64,000 nt of DNA from Ascochyta rabiei (taxonomy: Eukaryota; Ascomycota; Dothideomycetes; Pleosporales; Didymellaceae): assembly GCF_004011695.2 (NCBI RefSeq), contig NC_082409.1:2294001-2358000 (forward strand), in the 5' to 3' direction. This document shows, in pieces, positions 20,701 through 33,224 of this stretch; the stretch's first letter is position 1; every line of letters begins with the position of its first letter. The translations under genes were made by a program, and so were the position numbers. Under the pieces are notes generated by a model. That model ran no database searches. It was not told where the DNA came from and saw only the letters and a program-made list of their open reading frames with translations.

Positions 20701-23700
20701 GCAAAGAATATTATACTGTATATGCCTCTACACTTATTACACCTCTTACAGCTACTAGATATAGGCTATTTTGCCCCTTTAAAGAAGGCGTATAGGCGCT
20801 AAGCTAAGGATCTTATACATAACTATATTACTTATATTACTAAAACTAAGTTCCTACTATGCTTTATAGGCGCCTATAAGGAGACATTTACTTCTAGCAA
20901 TATCTAAAGAGGCTTTTAAGGCGCTAGAATAGTCCCCTTTAACCTAAAAAAGGTTATAATAGGTCTTACTATCTGCCTACGTACCCTACCGCTACCTCCT
21001 GTAGAAGATGCTCCCTAGCAGTCCTAAACCCTAAGTAATACCCTACAATTAGGATCGCAATTAACGCTAGTTTAAGAGAGGATTTAAAGGCATGCAAGCA
21101 GCTTACTAACTTTAATAGTTAAGGCCTTTAAAAAGCTTGCTAAAGGCGCAGCTATTATTGCGTATAAGCTAGTGTTAGCTAAAAAGGAGATTACTAGGCT
21201 TTAAACAGTAAATAAGGCTGCTATGCAACGTAAATTAAATAAAAGAAAGCAGTTATAGGAGGAGGGGGTCCTAATAGCTAAGAAAGGCATTTAATTAACT
21301 ACTCTAACTATGTTAAGGGCGCGTGGTAATAGTAAGAAGGCAAAGAAGCAAGTACGCGCTAAAGGAGGGGAAGTAACCTAAAGATGCTGTATAAAGTACT
21401 ACAACGTTAGACATAACTTACGTACATATAAAAAGGCTGTAGAAGATATTTCTAAATAGTATTATATACTGCACTACTATATATAAGGCTAAAGTAGGCT
21501 AATATAAGCTATAATAGGGTAGAGGTTTAGTGTGGTCTTGGCAGAGTGATCCGCTTACCCGTTTGATCCGCTCACCTGTGGAGTACGTTAGTTAATCCTC
21601 TGTAGAATTTAAGTGTACAATAGTGTCGTCCTTATAGAATAACTAGATTTTAGCCTTATTTTAGGGTAGAGGCAGAAGCTCTACGCTTCTTCTCTATGTT
21701 GCTATCTCTTTAAGAGTGCTGTGCATAAGGTTGTCTATTAGGTCCTAAGTCTAGCGACTAAAGACAGTATCCTTATTAAAGATTACATCTCTTATACTAA
21801 TAACTTTTGCTAAAGTTAGAATCTATATCTAATATATGTTTAAGAATTAGTATCCTACTAGGTATCCTACCTATACTCTTAGGTCTAGTTACTAGAGTTA
21901 TAATTTTCCTTAAAGGTTGTTACTTATAAGAGTAAAGGCTTTATATCTATATACTTTTAGATGTGCCTAGTTTAGTTTCCTACTTTATATATTTAGGCTA
22001 GCTAGTTAAGCTGTATAGGTAAAGAACATATTATAGGGTATTTTCTAGTTATTTAATAACCTTAGTGTTTAATTGTGTAGGTACACTGCTGCCCTTATAA
22101 TCTCTAGCTACATTTCCTATAGTAGGTTTGCGTCTAATCTTATAGTGCGTGCCTTATCTTTTATTACACCCCCTAAGCATTTAGCACCTCTATTCTGTGC
22201 TTAGGTGTCTAGTGCAGAAGTCTTAAGCCTAATTAATTATGCAGCGCACTATCTTAATACTTCTAGTTTTATTATAGTACTTTTACTATTACACTTAATT
22301 ACCTTAACCTAGATCTTATATTGTTTTAACAGGAATTATGTAAAAGTGTCTAGGAAGTAGATAATTGTCTTTCCTAGTCAATTATCTTTAAAATAGAAGT
22401 CCTAGAGGAAGCAAGATTGCCTGTTAACAGTACCTAATTAGCTCTTTTCCTTAGTAGAGCTTTCTTCTTTATATAAGTACAAGTTAATTACTATACGTTC
22501 TACTAGTCCTTTATTGCTTATTTATAGTGTTTAACTAATTTACCTCTTAGTCTTAGCCTGTCTGTAAGCATTACATTAGACTGTAGGAATATCCCTAACT
22601 CTTACCCCCTAAGATTGTTAGATAAGGTGTTTAATAGTAGCAGCTCTAGGGTGCCCTATTTGCTTATGCTATAGCAGAGCAGTAGCAGTCTTAGGTATTT
22701 AGCTTTATATTAGTTATATTGCAAACGCTGTCTATAGCTATTCCCTAAGTACCTATTATCTATGTTGTTTATCTAAGGATACGATAGCTGTGTTGTCTAC
22801 TTATCTAAGCTAAGTTAGATCTCCTTTTGTGTCCTACCAGATGCCCTATTAACGTAGTTATTAGAAAGAAACAAGGTTGTAAAGTATGTCTAGGCACTAT
22901 GCTATATTATGTAGTTTAAGAGTAGTTAGTTAGCTTGTGTTTAATAGATAGAGATAGACAGTGCTATATCCCTATATCTATACCTAGGAGTTTCCTGCCT
23001 ATAGGTAGTTGTTTAGTGTAGGTAGAGTAAGGTCTTATATCTAGTCCTTGTTGTTTATAATATAGATTATTAATCCTAAGTTAAGAATAAAGGAGTTTCT
23101 AAGAGGGTAGCTTAGTAGCTCTATATTATATAATTCTTTAACTAGACTTATATTAATTAGTAATATCTTCTGTTCCTGTAGTTATCCTAGAGGTGCCTCT
23201 AGTGTTTAGGATAACTCAATAGCTAGTGTCTTAGTGCAAGCTTGTTTCGCAGATCTAACCTAATCTTAATAGTTAGCATTTTGTTACATCCTAAATTATA
23301 CTATCTTAGCAATTCTATTACATAGGGTAAACTATTCTAGTGCTTTATCTTTATAGACGTAGTAGCAATCTTGTAGTCTATAGCATTATCTATAAGCAGG
23401 GCATTTTGCTCCTCTAGCTACTGCTGTATCCCCTCTTAGGGACTGCTTAGATATAGTTATTTAACTAATATTCTGTTTTTAACATGGTCTTCTCTATCTC
23501 CTCTGTGTAGTAGGAGTAGATAATGCGTCTTTAACAACATAAGAGGCGTCCCTATTAGTGTCTAGGGTAGATTTACTACTAGTAGTAAAAGTTAAGTTGT
23601 TCCCTGCAGCAAAGGCGCCTCTTTACTGTCTCCCCTTAGAGTAGTACTTACTTATATGCTCTTAGAAGCGTTTTATTATTTCTTTGTAAGTTATGTTTTA

Positions 23701-24350
23701 TTCTTGTCTGCTATAGTCCTAGAATGCTATTACCTAGGTTAGCATTATTTTTATTACTAAATCTAAGAAGTCTTAGACAGTGTCATATATATTATATATT
23801 CTAGCAACACTCTTAGTTTTAGTGTTAGTTGCAGCATAATTATACTTAAGGAGCTAGGTATTCTAGCTCCTAGGTTGTCTTATTAGTTTAAGGGCTGCTA
23901 GGTATTAGTGGCGTGCGCGTAATTGTTTTTTTTTAGCATTAATACTAACTATATGTTTAAGGCTAATAAGCTATATTTGAATTAATTTACCTAGTTAGCA
24001 GCAGTTCTTTATAAGGTTAGGTAATACTAAGCTTTAGATAAATATTACTACCTTGTCTAGGTTAGTTTGTTCCTTGCAGTAGTCTCTATCTGCTATCTTA
24101 TAGGATTTAAGGCAGCTCTTCTAATAGTTATTAATGTCCTTGTATGCCTTTAGTCTGTTAGCTAATAGTTTAGATAGGGTTTCTAGAAGCTAAGGGTTTC
24201 CTTGTTCATTATTGCTAAGGGCTAGCCTCCTCTTATAGTTACTAATGTCTAAGGCGTTAGGTACTTATAGCTTAGTGCTTAGAGGGATAGTCTAATTTAG
24301 GTCTATCTTCTTACATACGTCTAGAGAGGCGTAGTAGGTCTATAGTTAAT
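17800..24350 (-). pseudogene. Copia gag-pol pseudogene (element 2)
   Basis: Parallel to the element 1 polyprotein but more degraded and interrupted at 19709-21588 by B2. The RT active-site region IFFYIDNI (family YVDD) is at about 18775-18800 on the minus strand. The tail encoding NTRGKLD/SSLLQLQLGL-like frames at 18302-18502 is an overlapping shadow. Order on the minus strand: gag (about 24350-23300), integrase, RT, RNase H (about 18200-17800). Confidence 0.8.
19709..21588 (+). mobile_element. Fot1/pogo-like DNA transposon B2
   Basis: A 1880-bp sister of B1 with TA duplications (19707-19708, 21589-21590). Its left end has three GAGCGGATC units where B1 has two, while its right end has two. 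The transposase frame (19802-about 21460) carries all B1 motifs in a more mutated form: YNFNKTGF and LLDIGYFAPLKKAYRR, and the knuckle near 21390. B1-to-B2 differences are mainly CA-to-TA and TG-to-TA, for example GTGATTGCTGAG (8803) against GTAATTGCTAAG. Confidence 0.92.
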
Positions 24351-24460
24351 GTAACTAAGGTGTGTAGGTTATGTAATCTATAACAATTATTATTGAACTA
24401 CGCATAATTAATAGCGACATATTAAAAGGGTATTTTAGTAGTGTTAATGAGACTCTTAAT

Positions 24461-24622
24461 TGTTAGATAATATGCTTAATGTGCAAAGATAATAACAAAG
24501 GTAATTAATTAAGAATTATCTGTCTTAATGGCTGATTTTATGTGTGTGTGCCGCTAGCCCCTAAGTTAACCGAGGTTAACCCCAACCCCCCAACTTGGTT
24601 CGGCAAGGTCGGTTATCTAATA
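24461..24622 (-). repeat. 5' LTR of Copia 2
   Basis: 162 bp, same family as 27555-27717. The 24622 end reads TATTAGATAA on the minus strand, where the terminal TG has become TA. Confidence 0.85.
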
Positions 24623-27554
24623 AGTTTAGTAGATGTCCTATATAACTACTGTTTAGATATCTGCATTATTAACTACACGCCTAATAGTAATATTCTTTAA
24701 AGTTTTTTAGAATAAGTAGCTGTCCCTCTTAAAGAAGTTTATAGCTCTCTTCTTCTAAGCCCTGCACTCTTTCATTCTTAACCTATGGTTAGGGTTAATG
24801 TTTCTCTAATTTCTAGGAGTATTCCTGTCTTAGAATCTGGGTAGTCCTTATATTAACCTGGTCACCTAACACTACATTTACTATTAAGTTTTTAACAAAC
24901 TCCTTAACGTTAGATTTAGGCTTGTCTAGGTTCTCCTACCCCTCTAGCTTTAGGTATCTTAATAGTGCGTCTATAACTACGTTCTTTGTTCCTAGTATAT
25001 AGCGTATTTTAAAGTCCTAGAGTAGAATTACAGCAAGCCACCTGTTTATAATTAAGCCTAGAAGGTCTAATAAGAACCTGTTTAGCTGGGCAATTAATGT
25101 CTAGGTGTTAGTCTTAATAATAAAGAGTATACTATATAGCTACATCCTAAACTTCTTAAGTGCCTAAACAACTACCTTATATTTAAGCTTTGCTAAGTGC
25201 TACCTACTTTCTACCTTAGACTAGACAGTGCTTTTAAACCTATATAGGTGTTGTTTTCTATCTAGGCCTATTTGTTTAAGGCATGCCCCTGCGCCTTTAT
25301 TACTTAGATTAACTAAGAGAAACACTAAACTAGGATTTTTGTAAGGTATTGTTATAAGTGTAGGTGCGTTAACAATGTACTTTTTTTAGAGTAACATTAA
25401 GCTTTGTTCTGCGTTGCCCTATTGCTATACTGCGTTGTTTTTCAATAACTAGAATTAGAGTTTTACTGTTAAGGCAAATAAGGGTATCTAGATGCAGTAG
25501 TACACTACAATTCCTACAAATATTTAGACCTCCTTTAGGTTCTAACACTCTAGCCAATTTGCAATTTTGTTAACCTTATTTTTTACTAGATATTGTCCTT
25601 CTGCAGAAACTTTGTAGCTAACTACCCCTAGTTAATTGTGTCCCTAGTAGCATTTAAGCCCTAACACTGTGCTGCTAGCTCTTTCTACGTCTGTAAGGAC
25701 CCTATCTAGTTACTAGATGTGCTTAAGCATATATCGCTAAACACTAGGTAAAGCCTCCTTACTATTATAATCTGTCTTTAGGCTACTACTAGTAACGTTA
25801 TTAAGGAAAGGAAGTGTATCTAGCTAGTAATCCTTAAGAATCTTTGTTATAATTCTTTAGAAGACAGCTACTAAGTTAGTAGCCCCTTAAACTAGGGTAT
25901 ATGATTATAAAAGACTAATTAGCATTATAACTAATGTTATATCTCTACTGTCTCTATGCAGTATTATCTAGTTATAACTAAAGAAGAAGTCTATAAGTAA
26001 CATAATCTTATAACTAGCAAACCTCTTAGAGAAATTGTCTGTAGTTAGCAGAGTTCCTATATCTTAGATAGAGACCTTATTTATTTGTTAAGCATTATTA
26101 ATAAACTAAAATATACTGTCTTTTTTAGACACTAAATGCTATAGGTTACTGTATTAGCTGTTGCATTACTTAAGTATTCCTTGTTCTAACATGTTGTTTA
26201 ACATCTTAACAAGTTCTCCTTCTAGGATTCTTACAATAGGAAAGGTCTTAACCTACTAAGCTTTATGTAGGATTGTCCTAATCTAGTATAGAGGAGAAAC
26301 CTCCTTCTCAATTTGCCTAGATTTAGAAATTTAAAAGCTATAGCTGCTTCTCTGTTTAGGATCAATTTCTTAAAGAGTGCTATTTCTGCTAGGAACAGAG
26401 TATTGCTAAACTTCTGATCTCTTATTCTCTAATGAGTGAGCCTTTTTCCTCTTAGGAAAGGGGCATATTACCTTTTAAATAAGTAATTAAAAAGCTTAAT
26501 ATAGCGTAGTCTTAAACTAAGTATTAGCTGCTGTCGTTTATATGCAACTCTTTTCTCCTTGTCATAGGTTAACGTTCCTAGGTGCGTTAGTAATGTAAGA
26601 GCCATCGTTCCTTTCCTAGGTAGCACTAGCTCTAGTTGCTTAAGAAATAAAGTAAGCGTAATTAGTAGGAGACTAAAGGATTTCTCTTATCTGATTGTTA
26701 GAGTTTATAAGGATGCTAACCTCTGCTAGGGATAGCTTCTCTCCGCCTATTGCCTAGACAAGCTCTTTAACGTCTTTATTAACACTAGGAGGTAGAGGTG
26801 TTTTACTCCTACTACCCTTAGTAGCTAGTTAATCCTTAGCCTAGGTAACAATAGACTTAGCGTTAATTAGCTCCTTAGTGCGGTTTATAAGGCGCTAGGT
26901 TTCCTTAGTATATTTATTGTCCCTTCTAAGTGCAGATTCCTTTAAGACTTAGCGCTGCTTATGCACCCTTTTTATAAAATTATAGATATTATTAAGTATA
27001 AATAAAGAGTAATCCTTTATGTCTAGCCTATTATGTATGTTAAAGGGGACAAGGTCTTTGTTAACCTTTAGTAGTCCTAAGAAGAAGTAGTATCCCTCCT
27101 TAGAGGTTAGAATATTATTATTCTTTTAATATATATTACTGTATACTATAAAGTCAGTATAGTAGTATAATAGTCTAGGGAAGGCTTAAGAGGTTTCTTT
27201 AATATAGGCTTTAAGGAACGCTTAATTGCCTATGCGTTAAGCAGTGTCCTAGTCTTTCTAGTAATCCTTTATAGCGATCTAAAGCTTAACCTAATTATTT
27301 AGGGCGTATAGTTTTAAGCGTTTAATAAACCTCCTCTAGTAAGTATAGTAGTAGTTAGGGAGGACCCTAACCTTCTGCTTATTACTTAATCCTCTGTTTT
27401 CTGCTATGCGGTTATAGTTATTAAGGAACTCTATAACCTCCTTTCTATTAAAGGATAGTTAGATAGACCTTCCCTTTATTAGAACAACATCCTACTAGCT
27501 GTTTCCTGTTAGGGAAGATAGTGTCTCTATAGAGTTAAAAGGGTTGTCTATAGT
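24623..27554 (-). pseudogene. Ty3/Gypsy gag-RT-RNase H relic (element C, main part)
   Basis: Minus-strand polyprotein. The gag start lies beyond the Copia 1 insertion (ATG near 32772) and continues here with RSIQLSFNRKEVIEFLNNYN (family DDYN). RT blocks follow: HLVSKKDSIF.FINNA, FASYKIMLLIDFF, DTLPFLNNV (FLDDV in the family), then LLGLKCY. RNase H gives LVFLLVNLSNKGAGACLKQIG and DFKIRYILGTKNVVIDALLR (about 25000). The frame stops at 24623, where Copia 2 begins, so integrase is missing. TAG/TAA codons occur throughout. Antisense frame 25369-25557 is partly this coding strand. Confidence 0.82.
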
Positions 27555-27717
27555 TGTCAGATAACCGACCTTGCCGAACCAAGTTGGGTGGTTTGGGGTT
27601 AACCTCGGTTAACTCAGGGGCTAGCGGCACCCGCACATAAAATGAGCCATTAAGACAGATAATTATTAATTAATCACCTTTATTATTATCTTTGCACATT
27701 AAGCATATTATCTAACA
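27555..27717 (+). repeat. 5' LTR of Copia 1
   Basis: Starts TGTCAGATAACCGACC and ends ATCTAACA. The first and last 10 bp form an inverted repeat. This copy keeps more CpG sites than its 3' partner. Confidence 0.92.
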
Positions 27718-27759
27718 ATTAGAGTCTTACTAACACTACTAGAATACCCTTTTAATATA

Positions 27760-30700
27760 TTGCTATTAACTAGGCGTAATTTAATAATAATTCTTATAGA
27801 TTATATAACCTACACACCTTAGTTATATTAACTACAGACCTGCTGCGCCTCTCTAGACGTATAGGAGAAGATAGACCTAAACCAGACTATCCCTCTAAGG
27901 ACTAAGCTACAAGTACCTAACGCCCTAGACATTACTAACTATAAGAGGAGGCTAGCTCTTAGCAATAATAAACAAGGAAACCCTTAGCTTCTAGAAATCC
28001 TATCTAAACTATTAGCTAACAGCCTAAAGGCATAGAAGGAAGATAATAACTATTAGAAGAGCTGCCTTAAATCCTACAAGATAGCAGATAGAGACTACTG
28101 CAAGGAACAAACTAACCTAGAAAAGGTAGTAATATTTATCTAAAGCTTAGTATTACCTAACCTTATAAAGAACTGTTGCTAACTAGGTAAATTAATTTAA
28201 ATATAGCTTATTAGCTTTAAACATATAGTTAGTATTAATACTAAAGAAGAACAATTACGCGCACGCTACTAATACCTAGCAGCCCTTAAACTAATAAGAT
28301 AACCTAGGAGCTAGGATACCTAGCTCCTTAAGTATAATTATGCTGTAACTAACGCTAAAATAGAGGGTGTTGCTGAAATATACAATATATAAGACACTGT
28401 CTAAGACTTCTTAGATTTAGTAATAAAAATAGTGCTAACCTAGGTAATAACATTCTAGGACTATAGCAGATATGAACAAAACATAACTTACAAAGAAATA
28501 ATAAAACGCTTCTAAGAGCATATAAGTAAGTACTACTCTAAGGGGAGACAGTAAAGGGGCGCCTTTGCTGCAGGGAACAACTTAACTTTTACTACTAGTA
28601 GTAAATCTACCCTAGACACTAATAGTGACGCCTCTTATGTTGTTAAAGACGCATTATCTACTCCTACTACACAGAGGAGATAGAGAAGACCTTGTTAAAA
28701 ACAGAACATTAGTTAAATAACTATATCTAAGCAGTACCTAAGAGGGGATACAGCAGCAGCTAGAGGAGCAAAATGCCCTGCTTATAGACAACGCTATAGA
28801 CTAGAAGATTGCTACTACGTCTATAAAGATAAAGCACTAGAATAGTTTACCCTACGTAATAGAATTGCTAAGATAGTACAATTTAGGATAGAATAAAATG
28901 CTAACCTTTAAGATTAGGTTAAATCTGCAAAACAAGCTTACACTAAGACACTAGCTATTAAGACATCCTAAACACTAGAGGCACCTCTAGGATAACTACA
29001 GGAACAGAAGATATTAATAATTAATATAAGTCTAGTTAAAGAATTATACAATATAGAGCTACTAAGCTACCCTCTTAGAAACTCCTTTACCCTTAACTTA
29101 GGATTACTAATCTATATTACAAACAATAAGGACTAAATACAAGACCTTACTCTACCTACATTAAATAACTACCTATAGGCAGGAAACTCCTAGGTATAGA
29201 TATAGGGATATAGCTCGGTCTATCTCTATCTATTAAATATAAGCCAACTAACTACTCTTAAATTACACAACGTAGCATAGTGTCTAGACATACTTTACAG
29301 CCTTAGCTCTTTCTAACAACTACGTTAATAGGGCATCTGGTAGGACATAAAAGGAGATCTAACTTAGCTTCGATAAGTAGACAATACAGCTATTACATCC
29401 TTAGATAAACAATATAGATAATAGGTACTTAGGGAACAGCTATAGGTAGTATTTGTAATACAATTAACACAAGGCTAAATACCTAAGACTACTACTGCTC
29501 TACTATAGCATAAGGAAATAGGGCACCCTAGAGCAGCTACTATTAAACACCTTATATAACATTCTTAGGGGGTAAGAGTTAGGGGTATTACTACAGTCTA
29601 ATGTAATGCTTGCAGATAAGCTAAGACTAAGAGGCAAATTAGTTAAATACTATAAAAAAGCGATAAAGGACTAGGAGAACGTATAGCAATTAACTTCCAC
29701 TTATATAAAGAAGGAAGCTTTACTAAAGAAAAGAGCTAATTACTTACTATTAATAGGCAATCTAGCTTCCTCTAGGACTTCTATTTTAAAGATAATTAAC
29801 TAGGAAAGACAATTATCTACTTACTAGACACTCTTACACATTTCCTGTTAAAACAATATAAGATCTAGGTTAAGGTAATTAAGTGTGATAGTAAAATTAC
29901 TATAATAAAACTAGAAGTATTAAGATAGTGCGCTGCATAATTAATTAGGCTTAAGCCTTCTGCACTAGACACCTAAGCACAGAACAGAGGTGCTAAATAC
30001 TTAGGGGGTGGAATAAAAGATAAGGTACGCACTATAAGATTAGACGTAAACCTACTATAGGAAATATAGCTAAAGATTATAAGGGCAGTAGTATACCTAC
30101 ACAACTAAAAACTAAGGTTATTAAATAACTAGAAAACACCCTATAATGTGTTCTTTACCTATACAGCTTAACTAGCTAGCCTAAATATATAAAGTAGGAA
30201 ACTAAACTAGGCATATCTAAAAGTTTATTAATGTAAAGCCTTTACTCTTATAAGTAACAACCTTTAAGGAAAATTATAACTCTAGTAACTAGACCTAAGA
30301 GTATAGGTAGGATACCTAGTAGGATACTAATCCTTAAACATATATTAGATATAGATTCTAACCTTAGTAAAAGTTATTAGTATGAGAGACATAATCTTTA
30401 ATAAGGATACTGTCTTTAGCAGCTAGACTTAGAACCTAATAGACAACCTTATGTACAGCACTCTTAAAGAGATAGCCATATAGACAAGAAGCGTAGAGCT
30501 TCCACCCCTACCCTAAAATAAGGCTAAAATCTAGTTACTCTATAAGGATAACACTATTACACACTTAAATACTATAGAAGATTAACTAGGATATAATAAT
30601 AGATAGAAAGCTGGACATATATATCTAACTCCTCCTCTAACATTGCTACTAGGTACGCTGTTAATAAACATGTTATTGCTATCTTAATTAGTAAGAGGTA

Positions 30701-32520
30701 ACAGCTAATTAGGAGTTAGTAGGTAGCACTAGTTAACTGCTAATTAGTCAGAATTAACGCTAGCGCAATCTTAAGGAACTTTATAAACTATCCTGTAGAA
30801 AGCTGCATTTATAGCTAGCATATAAGGCAGATACATAGGCACATACTAAGGCAACAATATTAATAAGGCTAGGTAAAAACAAATATTAATAAAAGGGCTT
30901 AAGCCTTATTAAAGCTAACTCCTACTAGAGCTAACGGCACAATTAAACCTAGGGGACCACCTGCTTTACTAATAGTTTAAGGAAGCTAAGCAAGAGCACC
31001 TTAGTAGCTATTAGAACATAGAGTTATAGTCTAAAGTACCCCTAATAAAGACTAGGGTAGTAGGATACTAGATACTTAACTGTATATGGGTATACACATA
31101 CAAGCTTAATAAGAACTACTACCTACTTAAATATAAGGCGCAACTAGTAGTCTAAGGTAACTAGTAACAAAATATTACTTCTAAAGATACCTACGCAGTA
31201 ATACTAGCTAGCAGGTCCTTTTGAATACTTATAGCAATTTTAGCAGCATATAACCTAGAACTTAAGTAGTTTAATGTTGTAAACGCCTTTATTTATATAT
31301 TAATTAACAGAGAGGTCTTTAAAAGGATGCTACGTAGGTATTAGAAACTAGGTATAGTCCTACAGCTACACAAGGCACTATATAGACTAAGAATCTCTCT
31401 ACTTATCTAGCAAAAGGAATTTATATCTACTCTAATAAGCTATAGATTTGTAGTTATTCCCTATAAACCCTACTACTTACTTAAGAATAGAGTTACTATC
31501 TTCTTCTATATAGACAATATTATTATAGCTTATTACCTAACTAGAAGATATAGGGTAGACAAGGCCCTTAGCTATATTACTAACAAATACTCTCTTATTA
31601 GAGGAAATAATCTGTAATAGTTCCTAGGAGTGGAGACAACCTAAGACTAAGACATCCTAAAGATCCTTCTCTTACAGACGTTATACATTAACAGAATTAG
31701 CTCCCTAGCAGATAAGACAGACATACAACATAACACACTAATATTAAGTGTTAAGCTTCTACTAAATAAAGGGGAAGCTGCAGCATTAGAAATTAATAAA
31801 TACTAGAGAAAAATTAGATCTTTCCTCTTTGTTGCAATTACAACTAGGCCTAATATTACATTTGCTACATCTAGGCTGGCACAGTTCCTTAATAACCCTA
31901 GACAGCAGCACTATAACGCAGCAGATTAAGTACTATTGTACCTACAAGGAACACAAGACCTGTCCCTTACCTTTAGAGGCAACAAGCACCTAGTAGTTGC
32001 TAGTAATGCATGATTTGCTAATAATACTCTTAATAGGAAGAGCTTTTAAGGATATACTATTAAACTATACAGAAGACTTATTACCTAGAGAGCTAATAAA
32101 CAAGACATAGTTACTACATTAACAACTAAAGTAGAGCTACTTACCCTAGCACAGGTGGCTAAGGAAGCTATCTTTATCTTATAACTATTGTTAGAACTTA
32201 GCATGCAACTCTTATAATTAACAGTTACTATTTAATATAATAATACCTAGACTATCTAATTAATTAATAAGGAAGTCTTAAAACTCTAAACTAAACTACG
32301 ATATATAGATATTTATAACTACTAGCTGTATTAAGAGGTAAACAAAGGTACTATAATAGTAACCTATGTCCTATCTACTAAGATGTTAGCTAACAGACTT
32401 ACAAAGGCTCTGCCTGCAAGTAAGTAGTTAACCTTTCTAAGGCAGCTAGGACTAGAGAAACATACTAAACAAAGAAAGCCAGCTAACACCTAGATAGAAT
32501 TACTTAACTAAAAGCTCTCT
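27760..32520 (+). pseudogene. Copia gag-pol pseudogene (element 1)
   Basis: Single-frame polyprotein order typical of Ty1/Copia: gag, protease, integrase, RT, RNase H. The gag zinc knuckle near 28770 reads CPAYRQRYRLEDC (second Cys and His now Tyr). The integrase HHCC start HKEIGHPRAATIKHL is near 29510. RT has WVYTYKLNKNYYLLKYKAQL (31088), DTYAVILAS, YNLELK, LHKALYRLR and IFFYIDNIIIAY (YVDD now YIDN, 31500). The C-terminal region includes YVLSTKMLANRLTKALPASK (32370). Stops are very frequent at former Gln/Trp codons. Confidence 0.88.
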
Positions 32521-32586
32521 AACCTAGAGGTACAATAAGAGCCAGTCATGTCCAGCTTTAATTAGGGCCTTAAATCTAAGGGTGTG

Positions 32587-32749
32587 TGTCAGATAACTAA
32601 CCTTACCAAACGAAGTTAGGGGGTTTAGGGTTAACCTTAGTTAACTTAGGGGCTAGCGGCACACACACATAAAATCAGCCATTAAGACAGATAATTATTA
32701 ATCAATCACCTTCATTATTATCTTTGCACATTAAGCATATTATCTGACA
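32587..32749 (+). repeat. 3' LTR of Copia 1
   Basis: 163 bp, ending TTATCTGACA, followed by ATAGT. Differences from the 5' LTR are nearly all C-to-T or G-to-A. Confidence 0.92.
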
Positions 32750-32754
32750 ATAGT

Positions 32755-33224
32755 AGTGTACATTAATCCTTAGTAGTCTGTTATTCTAAGTAGATAATAG
32801 TTTCTTGTAATTAAATTGATCTTAATTGCTCTGTCTGTGAAAGCAGCTTAGTACCTGTCTTTTATGTTCCCCTAGCCCTAAGGAATAGGGCGAAGCAGAA
32901 CTGTGCGGATAATATATATAATAAGCATTAGAAATTAGACTAAGATAGTCCCTTAGCTAAGGCTTTTCTAGATTAACTAGATGCCCGCCTTGTTTTAAGC
33001 TTGTTTTCTGGTTTTCTAAATAATAGTTCTGATAGTAACGTCCTGGTCCAGAATTAACATGATAATTCCTAGCCCGTGCCCCAGCCTTTAGAGTGGCAGA
33101 TATTCAGATAATAACGTCCTAGTCTAGAATTAACAGGATAATTCCTAAACTATACCCTAGCCTTTAGAGTAGCAGAATTTCGATGTTACCTGCTATACCG
33201 TGCCCCCTAGTTAGGTTACTATTT
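32755..33224 (-). mobile_element. Gypsy C leader and gag start (right of the Copia 1 insertion)
   Basis: Minus-strand leader between the R1 LTR (33225) and the gag ATG near 32772, whose codons (M-Y-T-T-I) join those at 27554 once Copia 1 is removed. It contains a 76-bp tandem duplication (33031-33182). Confidence 0.72.
33031..33182 (+). repeat. 76-bp tandem duplication in the Gypsy C leader
   Basis: Two adjacent units start GATAGTAACGTCCTGGTCC (33031) and GATAATAACGTCCTAGTCT (33107). The second is more mutated than the first, in the RIP direction. It may be a duplicated leader or packaging region (inference). Confidence 0.8.

Larger units (their letters stand above)
17557..24622 (-). mobile_element. 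Ty1/Copia retrotransposon 2, split by pogo element B2
   Basis: Bounded by inverted-orientation LTRs 17557-17709 and 24461-24622 of the same family as elements 1 and 3. Removing B2 and its TA duplication leaves about 5.18 kb, close to the 5195 bp of the complete copy. A polypurine tract (minus-strand GCTAAGGGGGTG) abuts the 3' LTR. Flanking 5-mers (ACTGT and AGTTT) do not match, unlike copies 1 and F. Confidence 0.88.
27555..32749 (+). mobile_element. Complete Ty1/Copia retrotransposon 1 with perfect target duplication
   Basis: 5195 bp with two 163-bp LTRs (27555-27717, 32587-32749) and the same 5-bp target site ATAGT on each side (27550-27554, 32750-32754). Structurally complete but coding-dead. 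It is inserted a few codons inside the gag start of Gypsy element C, in the opposite orientation. Confidence 0.95.
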
